Under the pieces are notes generated by a model, which was not told where the DNA came from, did no database searches, and saw only the letters and a list, made by a program, of their open reading frames with translations. Shown here piece after piece: positions 22,198 through 32,334 of a stretch of DNA of 64,000 nucleotides. A program made the position numbers and the translations under genes. Within the stretch, counting starts at the first letter, position 1; each line of letters begins with the position of its first letter. Source of the stretch: Mesostigma viride (taxonomy: Eukaryota > Streptophyta > Mesostigmatophyceae > Mesostigmatales > Mesostigmataceae); NCBI GenBank assembly GCA_009746045.1, contig RPFO01002105.1, positions 22,636 through 86,635 of the forward strand, in the 5' to 3' direction.

Positions 22198-22932
22198 GTT
22201 TTAGCGGACAAGTGTTCGAAGCGCGTCATTGGTGAATTACTTGGGAACTTGGGTTTCCCCGCGAAACTCCAACCGCACGTTCAGATTTCCAAATCTCAAG
22301 TAAAGTTCGGCGCAACTTTCTGAACGGGGGCAGTTGACGAGCAGCATTCCTCCGGACGAATGAATTGCGTTCCATACTTGCGCAAAATTTTGAAAGGTAG
22401 CTTGCGTGCAGCCCTACTAAAATTTGCGCGGACGTTCAGATTTCCAAATCTCGGGTAAATTTCGGCGGAACTTTCTGAACGGGGGTAGTTGGCGGGCAGC
22501 GTTCCTCCAGACGAATGAAATGCGTTCCATACTAGCGCAAAATTTTGAAAGGTAGCTCGCGTGCAGCCCTACTAAAATTTGCGCGAAGTGTGGGACTGAA
22601 AATTCGTAACGGAAACTTTTTGGTAGTTGCCGTCACTTCCTTTTGTGCAAACGTGTGGGAGTGAAAATTCGTAACGGAAACTTTTTGGTAGTTGCCGTCA
22701 CTTCATTTTGCGCGAGTGTTGGGCTGAAAATTCGTAACGGAAACTTTTTGGTAGTTGGCGTCACTTCCTTTGGTTCGACTGAAAATTCGCTGAAATTCGC
22801 TGAATTCGTACCGTAGCCTAATTTTTAGTACCTCGAAGTGACGGGGCACCTAAAAATTTGCCCACAAGTACACTTGGCAGCGCGCTCACTGGGAAAAATT
22901 GTACAGCCGCTCCGGCGGGCCACTTGAACGAA
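22164..22932. repeat. Non-coding repeat block bounded by 29-bp inverted repeats
   Basis: The left end TTCGTTTAAGTGGCCAGCC and its continuation at 22164-22192 is mirrored at 22904-22932 with two mismatches. Between the ends there is no gene, and base composition shifts to AT. One unit of about 150 bp (with GATTTCCAAATCTC and GCGTTCCATACT) occurs twice at about 22276-22585. A second unit (CTGAAAATTCGTAACGGAAA) occurs three times at about 22600, 22660 and 22727. It may be a MITE-like element or a structured regulatory or replication region. The left repeat falls in the end of the upstream gene and the right one just before the next ATG (22938). Confidence 0.6.
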
Positions 22933-22937
22933 TTGTA

Positions 22938-23216
22938 ATGGTAACCGAAGGCCTGCGCAAACTATTGGGCGAAGACGACGACTTCTACGCGGGGGCAGGC
23001 ATCCCCCAGTTCATCTGGTGCATCCTCCGGTTTCTGGCGCTCTCGGGCAAGCAGCAGCCCGCGGACCGGCCGCAGTTTCTGCGGGTCATCTACGGCGACG
23101 GGCGCACGCTCATCTTCCACCCAGCCACGGACGGCTGCATCGTCTACAGCGGCGTGTGCCAGACCAAGGTGTTGAAGCCGCAGGTCGTCAAGGGACGCTA
23201 TGGAGACTGCGGATGA
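22938..23216 (+). CDS. Hypothetical protein, 92 residues
   Basis: The ATG at 22938 lies directly after the right inverted repeat. The frame is also open upstream, but only through the repeat. The protein is mainly alpha/beta with F-I-W-C-I-L-R-F-L-A-L near the start and GDGRTLIFHPATDGCIVY later. It overlaps the start of the VLTF2 gene by 17 bp. Not recognised. Confidence 0.5.
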   Translation: MVTEGLRKLLGEDDDFYAGAGIPQFIWCILRFLALSGKQQPADRPQFLRVIYGDGRTLIFHPATDGCIVYSGVCQTKVLKPQVVKGRYGDCG

Positions 23217-23901
23217 GCTGCCGCCGCCGACCCCGCAGGTGCCGCCGGTGACGCGCGCGCTGCTGAAAATGATGGCCGACGGCGCCAAGTGGCCCACGTC
23301 CACCCCCCTCTGCTGCTGGTGGTGTTGCCACCCCGGCTTTGACGGCGTCCCCTTCCCTCTCCCCACCAGGATGACGAGGCACGACACCGCCTTCTGCGTG
23401 ACGGGGTGCTTCTGCTCGCCCAACTGCGCCAAGGCGTACAACCTGAAGGAGGGAGGCGCCTGCAGGGACCTGCGCAACCACTACCTCTTCATCATGGCGC
23501 AGAGGCTGTGGCGGGCCGAGTCGAGGCCCTCCTCCTTCCCTGGCGTCATCGCCGCCCCTCCGAGGCAATGTCTCAAGATGTTCGGCGGGCACATGGACGT
23601 GGACGAGTTCAGGAGCAGTTCCGCGCGCGGAGAAGTGCACATGCTGGCGGAACCGCCCTTCGCGATGGAGTACGCCACTCAGGTGGACTGCGTCACCACC
23701 ATTTCTAGCAAGAACGCGGGGGCGAGGGACGGGGGCAAGGCGGCGGGCGAAGACTTGCCCGTGTGCTTGTCCAGGAAGCGCCCCCCGCAGGCGCCCAAGG
23801 AGGAGGCGTCCGGTCTAGCCATGAAGAGAGCCAGGCCGGCTGTCAACAAGGCCTGTTCGCTGGACAAGTTTGTGAACGTGATTAATAATAAGAAAAAGTA
23901 G
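23200..23901 (+). CDS. VLTF2-like viral late transcription factor
   Basis: This is a trans-acting factor needed for late gene transcription in poxviruses and related large DNA viruses, acting in the viral factory. The diagnostic zinc-binding core is present at residues 38-80: CCWWCCHPGFDGVPFPLP, then GCFCSPNCAKAYNL (family C-x2-C ... F-C-S-x2-C-x-x-A-Y). The C-terminal third is basic and low-complexity. Length, about 233 residues, is somewhat longer than the poxvirus protein. The frame is intact. It is one of the better phylogenetic markers in this window. Confidence 0.75.
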   Translation: METADELPPPTPQVPPVTRALLKMMADGAKWPTSTPLCCWWCCHPGFDGVPFPLPTRMTRHDTAFCVTGCFCSPNCAKAYNLKEGGACRDLRNHYLFIMAQRLWRAESRPSSFPGVIAAPPRQCLKMFGGHMDVDEFRSSSARGEVHMLAEPPFAMEYATQVDCVTTISSKNAGARDGGKAAGEDLPVCLSRKRPPQAPKEEASGLAMKRARPAVNKACSLDKFVNVINNKKK

Positions 23902-23902
23902 C

Positions 23903-24190
23903 CTACACGCATGACGTGACGTGATCATCTCCATACCCAGGATTCACACCCGTGACCAACACGTCACCGTAGATCGCGCGGCGGAAGGCGAAACTCGCCA
24001 GCACGTTGATGGGGTGGCCCTTGGACGCCGCGAACGGGTCGTACTCGGCCACCGCCCCGCAGTCGCAATGGCCCACGGGGACGGCCAGAGAAGTGCCCGT
24101 CACGATCCTGCGCGTGGCGGACACTTCGCGCAAGGGCACGCGCGCCTTGGTGACCTCTAGGCTGTCGGCGGGGATCACGAGGACGTCCAT
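23903..24190 (-). CDS. Small hypothetical protein, possibly DUF3846-like
   Basis: A 95-residue protein with a start MDVLVIPADS, a central HPINVLASFAF and a late IYGDVLVTGV, a layout that recalls DUF3846 proteins (N-R, then G-x-V-L-V). The match is weak. It converges on the VLTF2 gene with a 2-bp gap and is divergent from the gene at 24244. Confidence 0.45.
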   Translation of the reverse strand: MDVLVIPADSLEVTKARVPLREVSATRRIVTGTSLAVPVGHCDCGAVAEYDPFAASKGHPINVLASFAFRRAIYGDVLVTGVNPGYGDDHVTSCV

Positions 24191-24243
24191 TCGTCGTCTG
24201 CCAAAAATGTCAATAGCTATGTAGAGAGGCGAGCCTTTTAAAC

Positions 24244-25217
24244 ATGGCCCTAGACGAGGTGAAGACGCTGCTCGGCCTTCTGATGCGCATCGAAGATCTG
24301 ACGGCCGTGGATGAACGCCCCGCCGCCCCCCTCGAGGCGTACCTGCGCACCATATCGCTAGGAGTGATCCCGCCCAAGCAGAGTATGGGGAGGCAGACCG
24401 TCCAGTGCGCGCGCGGGGTCGCCAAGGCGCTAGGTAGGGCCCAAGTGGTGCTGCTCGTCTCCCAGATGCGGCCGTACCTCCCCCCGCGAGCCGTGCAGAC
24501 GGCCACGAAAGCGGACCTCTGCGCCCTCGTCGCCGAGGACATCGTCGACAGCATCACCAGGATCCTGTGCACGGTCAACCTCCTCCAATGCCCCCTCTCC
24601 ATGCACCGGGAGCTCGCCAGGAGCGCCGCCGCCTTGTCCGGGTGCGCCGAGGATAGGCTCGAGGGCCTCCCCCGGCCGCACCTGTGCGCGCTCATCGCGT
24701 CCAGTCTGACCTCCGAGTACCGAGCGGCGCTGCTCAACCTGGGCAACTCCGCCGACGTCGCCTCCTCCCTCCCCTGGCGCCTCCTGGGGGAGGAGGCGGC
24801 GCCCTTGGAGGGGGACGACCCCCACAGGGACGGCCTGGCACACACCCTGCGCCTGATGTCCCTGCTGCTGCCCGTGTCGGGCGAGCGGAAGGCGCGGGCC
24901 GTCCGATCCCACGCGCGCGTGGCCGCAAAGGCGGCGCTGTCGCCTCCCAGGGTATGGAACGCCGTGCTGGCGATGACAGGCGGGGGCGGAGACAGCCCCC
25001 CCCCATCGTCAGGGCGCTGCGGGCGATGAGGAGCCCGGACCGCGCCGAGGGGGAGAGGCTCGTGGCGTCCCTGTACTCCCAACACGCGTCCTCCTCCTCC
25101 TCCTCCTCCCCGTGCATCAAGGCGTGGCTGGCCGTACAGAGCATGCGAGAGGGGTGCGCGAGGAAGCTGCTGGCGTCGAACCGGTCCCGAGTGTACACCG
25201 GACACCGGTGCGGTTAG
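24244..25217 (+). CDS. Hypothetical helical protein, one frameshift
   Basis: A helix-rich protein of about 320 residues starting at ATG 24244. The first frame ends at 25029 in Arg/Gly noise. At the run of nine C near 25001-25009 another frame continues with good protein (VRALRAMRSPDRAEGERLVASLY) to TAG 25215-25217. A homopolymer indel is the simplest reading. It contains a Ser run (25090-25112). No family recognised. Confidence 0.5.
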
Positions 25218-25260
25218 CGCCGGGTGTATATCTAAGAGGTAGGTAGCTACCGCCCTCGCC

Positions 25261-25510
25261 ATGGAAAACTCGGCCGCCGCCACCGTCTGCGTGAAGTGCC
25301 AGCAGCCTAAGGCGAAGGGCGAGCTGGACAGCCGGAGCCGGAGGTACGCGGGAGTGTGCAGGGCGTGCAGGAGGGCGTCGGTCGCGGAGTTCCGGAGCAC
25401 CAAAATGGGGTACTTCCGCTCCCAGCTGGATAAGATCGGCAGAGTGCCCAGGAGGAGGGACCGGATTGCCGCCACCGAGAAAGACCTGTGCGATATATGG
25501 GACGCGCAGG
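25261..25510 (+). pseudogene. HNH/endonuclease VII-like protein, 5' part, interrupted by Copia element 2
   Basis: The N-terminal part has CVKC near residue 11 and CRAC near residue 38, a zinc ribbon seen before His-Me finger nuclease domains in phage and giant virus proteins. The frame runs into Copia element 2 at 25511. Without the element it continues at 33994. As it stands it ends in the LTR and lacks the nuclease core. Confidence 0.65.
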
Positions 25511-26157
25511 AGTTAGCATTTTGGGCAACCAATATGCTAAGTGGATGCAGTTTGGAAAGACCTTTCCAACGCCGTGCTGACCGCCTGAAACAGACAAGGG
25601 ACAAGAAAGATATGAGGTCCCGAAGTCCTAGCCGTCCGCGGTCAGCGAGGGTGCAACCTTCTGGGTAGTGGACAGGACACGTGGCAGGCCGTGCCTGCAC
25701 AGGCTTAGCCTGACTATCACGTGACTGTGGTCCACGTAGACCAGGAGGGGCAGCAGCCTGCGACTGGTGGGGTACTGGAACTGGCGCAAGGCTGCAAGGA
25801 TACTAGGTCTTGCAGGCTTGTGACAGGTCCTGTACTTCCTAGGTTGCAGGTAGCTAGGTAAATCCAGTTCGTCCTGGCTCTGCAAGGATGCCAGTGGACG
25901 TTGAGGATTTGCTAGCAAGCCTGCAACATGCCTCGTCACACCGATGGGAACGAGGAGCAACAAAGAGGCATATAGCTTGGTCATGGGGATGGCCAAGCTA
26001 TCTCGGAAGCACGCGCTCTGGTTGCCCACTTGAACGTGGAAGTGACCAACAAGGTGTGGCTTGGTGTTTGGGCTAAGGATTGCTGTCTCCAGCAATTGGC
26101 TCAAGCTTTGCGTGAAAGACCAAGAGCTCACACGCTCTGGGCTGGTTTCGTCTAACT
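25511..26157 (+). repeat. Left LTR of Copia-like element 2
   Basis: This 647-bp sequence starts AGTTAGCATT and ends GTCTAACT. It differs from the right LTR by one substitution. Because it joins the viral HNH frame, it supplies a chimeric tail up to TAG at about 25668. Confidence 0.95.
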
Positions 26158-26184
26158 CGTACTATTGGTTCCGCGGCGCATTTC

Positions 26185-27324
26185 ATGTCGGAAGAAATTC
26201 CGGCGCTTACGCAATCGCCAAGCCAAGAAGCTGCAGTGCCGCGGCAGGAGGCAGAAGGACCCCTGCATCCATACAGCCAGCCAGAAACCGCGTCCACGTT
26301 TGTGCAAGCTGCGCATTTGGCGAGAGGCTTGGCGCGGGGAGGCTGGGTAGCTGTTTTCGGCAACTCGGAAGGGCCGTCTGCCAACGACCCTGTTGTGATG
26401 CGTGTGCGGGCCACGACTTCTCCGGGGGAGACGAGTCGTGTGACGGTGGAGCGCTTGATTGCGCTGAGAGACGAGGTTGCTGCGCTTATCTACAGCCTTG
26501 AGATCGCCTATCAAGGTGGTCACGTTACGCTGCACGGTTTGGATCTTGCTCGAGAGGCGTTGGGACAGTTAGTCGCCATCAGCCTTGGTGCCACCCGGTT
26601 ATTCAACCATTGGGTCGCGACGAGTTCCCTCGGTGAGGGGACGAACGCTTCACATCTCGTGCGTGACGCGCAAGTGCGTGAGCAGGACAGCCCCTGGTCC
26701 TCGCAAGAAGTAGTTGCTCAAACCTGTGAGCACCTTGTTAACATTTTGCTTCAAGAGTCGCGAGGCCACGCAGATCGGTGGCTTATCACCACGCGTCCTG
26801 CCGGCATCTGGTCCACATTAGACACCCCTCGTGTTGTTGGAGCCCCCGGTGCATACGGTCCGTCGGTGGAAATCGTCACAGGTCGGGAGCTGTCCCCACA
26901 GGCAGTGCACGACGAGTTCGTCGACCGCCCGCCGGGAGTTATTGTACGCTCGTCCCAGCAGTTGGACGAGGGAGACGGTTCTGCAGCAGGGTTCTCCGAG
27001 CGGCAACGTGCAGATTATCACATCCCGCCGGAGCCGTTGCACGACTACAGCACCTTCGGCCTTGGGGCATACAACGAGCGACGAGGTGGAGGAGGACGCT
27101 GGGTGCGTAACGTGGTGTGGGGCAGGCGCCCTAACGAGAGGAGTGTGCCGTTTGACCAAACCACAGACGGGAGGCCCGTCAGTCGCCTTCTTGGACCTTA
27201 TTCTGAGGAGGAGGTGCGAGCTATTCCTCGGGTGAGGACGCCGGTGGCTGTCACTGCTGAAGAGCGGGAGAGAGAAGCCGCTGCTGAGGCAGAGCGCGAG
27301 GCAGAGGAACTGCCCGACGCTTGA
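26185..27324 (+). CDS. Extra ORF of unknown function in Copia-like element 2
   Basis: A 379-residue ORF starts 27 bp after the left LTR and precedes gag. It has a hydrophilic N-terminus, a helical central part (VERLIALRDEVAALIYSLE), and an acidic Glu/Ala-rich end (EEREREAAAEAEREAEE). There are no zinc knuckles, protease or envelope features, and no signal peptide. It may be a separate N-terminal gag module; element 1 has a comparable unexplained N-terminal region (5115-6330) in its gag. Function unknown. Confidence 0.6.
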   Translation: MSEEIPALTQSPSQEAAVPRQEAEGPLHPYSQPETASTFVQAAHLARGLARGGWVAVFGNSEGPSANDPVVMRVRATTSPGETSRVTVERLIALRDEVAALIYSLEIAYQGGHVTLHGLDLAREALGQLVAISLGATRLFNHWVATSSLGEGTNASHLVRDAQVREQDSPWSSQEVVAQTCEHLVNILLQESRGHADRWLITTRPAGIWSTLDTPRVVGAPGAYGPSVEIVTGRELSPQAVHDEFVDRPPGVIVRSSQQLDEGDGSAAGFSERQRADYHIPPEPLHDYSTFGLGAYNERRGGGGRWVRNVVWGRRPNERSVPFDQTTDGRPVSRLLGPYSEEEVRAIPRVRTPVAVTAEEREREAAAEAEREAEELPDA

Positions 27325-27382
27325 AGTCCTGTCTTCTTTTGCATACCCTTGCGTGTTGCAGTGTCGCTTTGTACATAATATA

Positions 27383-28767
27383 ATGCCTCGTGGGAAGGCC
27401 GGCGACGGCGACAAAGGCGAGGAGGAGAGGCCTGTGGAAACGGGCCAGGTGATGCGAAAGGAGAAGGAGCCCATGGCGGGGGAAGCAATCCCTGCTAGCA
27501 ACGGTGACGGGAGCAAGAGGCCGGGAGGAAAGCGCAAACATGAGGAGGCGATGGAGGAGGCCAAGCGGGCGCGGGCGGGTGGCCTTCAGATGCTGTGCTG
27601 GTGGCTGGCGGACAACCAACGCTGGAGAAACGTAAGAGGGACTTGTCCTCTGACGATAATGGTAAGCGTCGTCATGTAGACGTGCCCTCCCCCAACCCTG
27701 CTGGCCCAAGTGGTGTCGTAACTGTGACGCCCGCTGTGACTGGTGTCGCTGCTGTGACGCCCCCTGTGGCTGAGACAGTTAGGGCGTTACCGGGGTCGAG
27801 GCCTCACATGAGCGCCGTGTCCGTCATGAATGGCCAAAAGCCTCTCTGTCCACCATTAGCGCAGGAAGCACTAGATAAATGGCTTGAGGACATGGAGCTG
27901 GTGGTGCTCTCTGTGGATCCCACCGTGAATCTGGTGCAAGTCTTTCATTCCTCAACATGCAACCGGGATTCCTCTGAACGTGTGCGTGAGAAGACTAGGG
28001 TGGCTGTGAAGGACAAGCTAACCTGGGCACAGTTCCTGGATGGACTGAGGGAGGAGTTTTCAGACAAGGTTTTGAACCTCACAAACTACTATAAACACCA
28101 GTATGACACGTTCGAGATCATTGGCCCTGTTGCAGAGGAGTGGGCCAGGCTCAACCGTATCAGAGACAAGGGGGCCAAGTATGGCTTCCTGGTCACAGAT
28201 AGAGCCTTGGCAGACTATTTCCTGGACCGAATGGGGTTGAGTGTGGATGGGAGGAACAGTGCCCGCATGTTTCTGAACCAGACAGATGGGACCTTGCGTG
28301 CTCTAGAGCTGGTTATCCTTAGTATCAGGAAGCCAGACCCTGCCTGCAAAGCCATTCAGTCCCACGGCAGCAATGCCACCTCCGCTGCACAGGCCCAAGG
28401 TGATGTCCCCGGGTACCCAGCCCGTGGTGGGGCAAGGCCTAACAAGCGTAGGCGCTTCAGGCGCCAGAGGAATGGGGCTCAGGGTGGCAAGGGTGCAGGT
28501 TCCCAAGGAGGGGTTGGGAGCCAGCAAGCTGGTGGTCAGCAGGGCAAGGGTGGCCAAGGGCAAGGCAAGAGCCAAGCTCAAGGCAATCAGGGCAAGCAGG
28601 GTGGGCAGCCTCAGGGAGGCCAGGGGAAGCCTGGCAAGGGTGGGGCTGGGTCTGGAAAGAAGGGTGGAGCATGCTTTGTGTGTGGCAAGGAAGGTCACTG
28701 GCGTCGTGAGTGCCCTGACAGGAAGGCCAAGCCTGCTGGGGCAGGGGGCCAGTCTGGGCAGCAGTGA
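27383..28767 (+). CDS. Gag protein of Copia-like element 2 with CCHC knuckle, one frame change
   Basis: The likely start is ATG 27383. A frame change near 27590 leads into the frame that runs to 28767. The core resembles Copia gag (WLEDMELVVLS..., LTWAQFLDGLREEFSD, YDTFEI). A long Gly/Gln/Lys tract follows, then a classical zinc knuckle CFVCGKEGHWRREC near the C-terminus, which binds element RNA in virus-like particles. Confidence 0.8.
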
Positions 28768-28922
28768 CTAGCTACATCATCCCCTGTAAATAGTCAATCA
28801 CCCCTTGGGGAAGGTGTGCTGAATGTACATAAGGATGGGGGTGTGCCCCTTGTGCAGCACCAAGGGTGTAAGGATGTTGTTCTTCCACTGGATTGCAATA
28901 ACAATGCTGCAGCTGAATCCCT

Positions 28923-31900
28923 ATGCCTCATGCAGGTGGTGGGTCTCCAGCAGGTGCTGGCCTGGAAGGCCAAAGGACCTTGCTGGAAGGGCCTGGAGCG
29001 GTCCAGGGTGCAGGGCCTGGCTTGGGGCGTCAGGATGGCCTGCAGGGAAGCCCTGGAACCTCAGGAGTGGATCATGTGTCCCCACACACGGTTCAGACGT
29101 CTCGCCAGGTCAGTACTGAGAGAGTGCTGAGCTATGCTGAGGCTGGCCATAGGTTGCATCACATGTTTGGACACTCTGGGCAGGCAGCAATGTTTGCTTG
29201 GAAGTTAGGTAGGGAACCTTTGTGGGAGGCATGCCAGGCTGCTGCTGAGAACTGTGGTTGCCAGGAGAATGCTGTTCACCCACCCCAGTCCCATGCTAGG
29301 GAGCCTGCTAGGAGCGTGGCGACATCCAGATGGATATCCAGCATATCAGGGGCTTGTATATATTAGTGGGGGTGGACAGGTTCAGTAGATATAGACTGAT
29401 AGACATTCTACCTGGTATGCAGGAGCATCACTTGTTGTTGGGTATGAAGGCCCTGATCCCAGGCTTTGGGGTATGCAAGAGTGTGCAGGCAGACTTGCAG
29501 TTTGACTGTTTGCTCAAGCATCAGGACCAGCTGCCTTGTAAGCTGGTAGTAGTCCCCAGGGAGAGTCATGGGCAGCAAGGGGCTGTAGAAAGATCCATAC
29601 GTGAGGTGAAGACAGTGGTGCTAGCAGCAAAGTCGGTGCCACTTGTGGCATCTGCCTTAGAGAGGGCAGCCTGGTGTAAGGGGATAGAAGAGCAGCTGAA
29701 CCACAGGGTTAATTACTACTTTGATGGTGTGGCTGTCTCTCCCCTGGCCCTGCAGTATAGCTTACTACCTGAGAATGTGGTGCAGGCCAGTCTTAGAAAG
29801 GCAGACAGGCTGTTTGCCCAGCTGAGACGTAAGGACAAGAACTGGAATGTGCTGAGGCCTCAGGTGGGGCTGAAGGTCAGGATGTGGAAGGAACCATCTA
29901 TTCCAGGCAAGCGGGGGAAGTGGCAGGATGGGGTTGTCACTCGTGTGGAGGAAGCTAACAGATCTTGCCTGGTGGCTTTGGAGAAGGATCCAAGGCACGT
30001 GTACAGGTTGTCCTGGGCTCATGTCAAGGAGAGAAGGCCACATGCAATCTGGCCTGCAGACGGGCCAGGCCCTCCCAGTTGGGTTGAGGAGCCAGGCCAG
30101 AGCCAGGCAGCAGCAGCTAACAATCCTCTGGTGGTGGATGATGGTCTGTCCCTACTGGAAGATGACGAGCAGGAGGCTGCTGAAGCAACTGTCACAAGGC
30201 CAGAGGGGACGGGGCAGCCACCTAAGGCCCGGGGGCCTCTCATGGCGGACGTCATCCGAGCACTCATGCGCAGCAAACATGATCCCAAGGTATCCAAGCT
30301 CACGGGGTGGGGGTCGTGCTGGGCAGCTACAATGGAGGTAGATACCAACTCACAGGTGTCTGTCATCAGGGAAGAGGATGCTGTAGGCTTACAGATGTCC
30401 CATCCCAGTTGCCTTGCTGTGTCTGATTTCTCAGGAAAGGTGTCCATGAAGATCCTTGGGGAAGTGAGTGTGCCTATCTTAGGGGTGCCCACCACGTTCT
30501 GTGTGGTAGAGGGCTATCAGGGGCCTGCCATTCTGGGTCAGAATTTCTTGTGCATGCCAGGGGTTACTTTGACCTCTGATAAGTTGGCACTAGAAGGCAG
30601 GGGCAGCCTCCCCCTTGAAAGATATCACTATTCCCAGGGTCTTGCAGTGGCGGTGAAGGCTGTTAAGAGTCAGCCAGCTGAGGGTCCTCAAGGTCAGGAG
30701 CCCATAGCTGAGGACCTGTTGATAATCCCAACCACCTTTGATCCGCGGCAGTTAGGGGTAAACAGGTATCAGATAGCTGCTCACAGTCCTATTCCCTGGC
30801 GCCAGCTAGTCGAGATGATGCAAAGCCCCAAGATGGCTAAGGCATGGACTCTTGGCTTTGTTGCTTCTGGGCATGAGTGGATAGTTTCCAACTGTGCAGA
30901 ACCTGTGGATGAGCTGCCAGAAGTTCACCAGCTGCTCAGATTGATGTTTGTCCTCAAGCTCAAGGAGGTAGATGGTGTCCAGGTGCCACATGTCAGACCA
31001 GTTGTAACCGAGTATCATGGCACTGGCCAGTTGTTGATGAGGAGCTCTATACTCCAGGGATGCTGCATGACACGTGGAGGATTCTGCTGTGTATATTTCT
31101 GTCTTTTCTGGTCAAGGGTGTGCCCTATAGCTCTGTGCTGATTGATTTCAAGAGGGCTTTTCTCAAGGGTGACCAAGATCAGGCTAGGCAGACTTGGAGA
31201 GATATCCCTCCTTTCTTTGTGACTGTACCTGCTGTATGGAGAGCAGAGATAAAGGCCAGGTACCTGAGGATTCTGAAAGGGTTGGAAGGTCTCAGGTCCA
31301 GTCCCATTATCTGGAGAAAGAGCCTAGAGAAATTCTTGAAGAATACTTGTGGGTTTTCTGTGTCTCCAGTGGATCCCTGTTTGTTCCAAGGGTCCCACAA
31401 TGGCCTTCCTGTCTTTGCCTCACTGCATGGTGATGACCTGCATCTTATAGGTCCACCAGACTGGGTTGAGGCTGTTTTGGCCAAGATCCAGAAGCGGTTT
31501 GAGCTGGGTAAGATACAGCACATGGTGGAGAATGAGCCTATGGTCTTCTGTGGCATGCAGGCTACGTTGTTCCAAGCCAAGGGCTCGTGGTTCATCAGGA
31601 TGGAGGGTGGTAAGGACTACCCACAGCAGATTGTAGATGCATTGCAGGAGCCCATCACGCAGGCTAGGTGTGCTACCATCAGGGGCATGCTGGCATGGCT
31701 TGCAAGTATATGTGCCCCTGACCTGCTGGTTTTGAGTCGGCTCACTGACTCCCAGCTGGTTGAGGTGGGGGCTGAGAGTGTGGTGCAGGCTGTCATGATG
31801 TCTCCCCCTCTTATACTGGGTCCTGTAGATTTGTACAAGCCCCTTGACATGATCCTTTATGTTGACAGTTCTATGGACAATAGGAAGGTCACTGAAGTCA

Positions 31901-32334
31901 GGGGCAGGGCAGCAGCAGTAGTCACCCTGGAGCAAGATCACACCTCACTTGTTACCTGGTACAGTCGGTTGCAAAACAGGGTTACACCCAGCAGTGATAT
32001 TGCTGAGTGCAGGGCAATCTGTGAAGGGCTGCATACTGCTCTTTACTTAAGGGAGCTATTCTACCAGCTATGTCAAGTGGCTTCCTGTAGGTTGCAGCTG
32101 CACACACTGGTGAGGACTGATAGCATGGGCATGGTGCAGTTTGTGCACAGGCAGTTAGCCAGGAGCAGGGACCTTGACTACTTGTTGCTCAAGGAGATGT
32201 CCTACCTAGCTCACATTGAACATGTGCCTGGTGTGGATAACCCTGCAGATGCCCTCACCAAGCTGGAGGAGAAGGCGGAGCGGCAGTACCCCCTGCTCCG
32301 TGGGCTCATGGACCCCTTGCATGGGCAGCCATAG
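28923..32334 (+). CDS. Pol polyprotein of Copia-like element 2: integrase, protease-like, RT, RNase H
   Basis: Integrase begins with a zinc-binding H-H-M-F-G-H and two Cys in an earlier frame (28923-29366), then the DDE core: D in MDIQHIRGLY, D in VQADLQFD, E in QGAVERSIREVK. A retropepsin-like part follows (MEVDTNSQVSVI, AILGQNFL). RT starts in this frame (LRLMFVLKLKEVDG) and changes frame near 31035. It then reads IDFKRAFLKG and the catalytic loop LHGDDLHLIG. RNase H motifs are YVDSSMD, AECRA, RTDSMG and NPADALTKL. As in element 1 the protease lies between integrase and RT. The frame change is at a different place from the one in element 1, which argues for mutation or sequence error over a conserved recoding site. 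Confidence 0.85.

Noticed and set aside
24210-25700. 496-codon minus-strand ORF opposite the gene at 24244
   Set aside because: Crosses the Copia border and has shadow-like Ser/Arg composition; the plus strand reads as real protein.
26185-27324. Envelope-like gene in Copia element 2
   Set aside because: It precedes gag and has no signal peptide or membrane helix.
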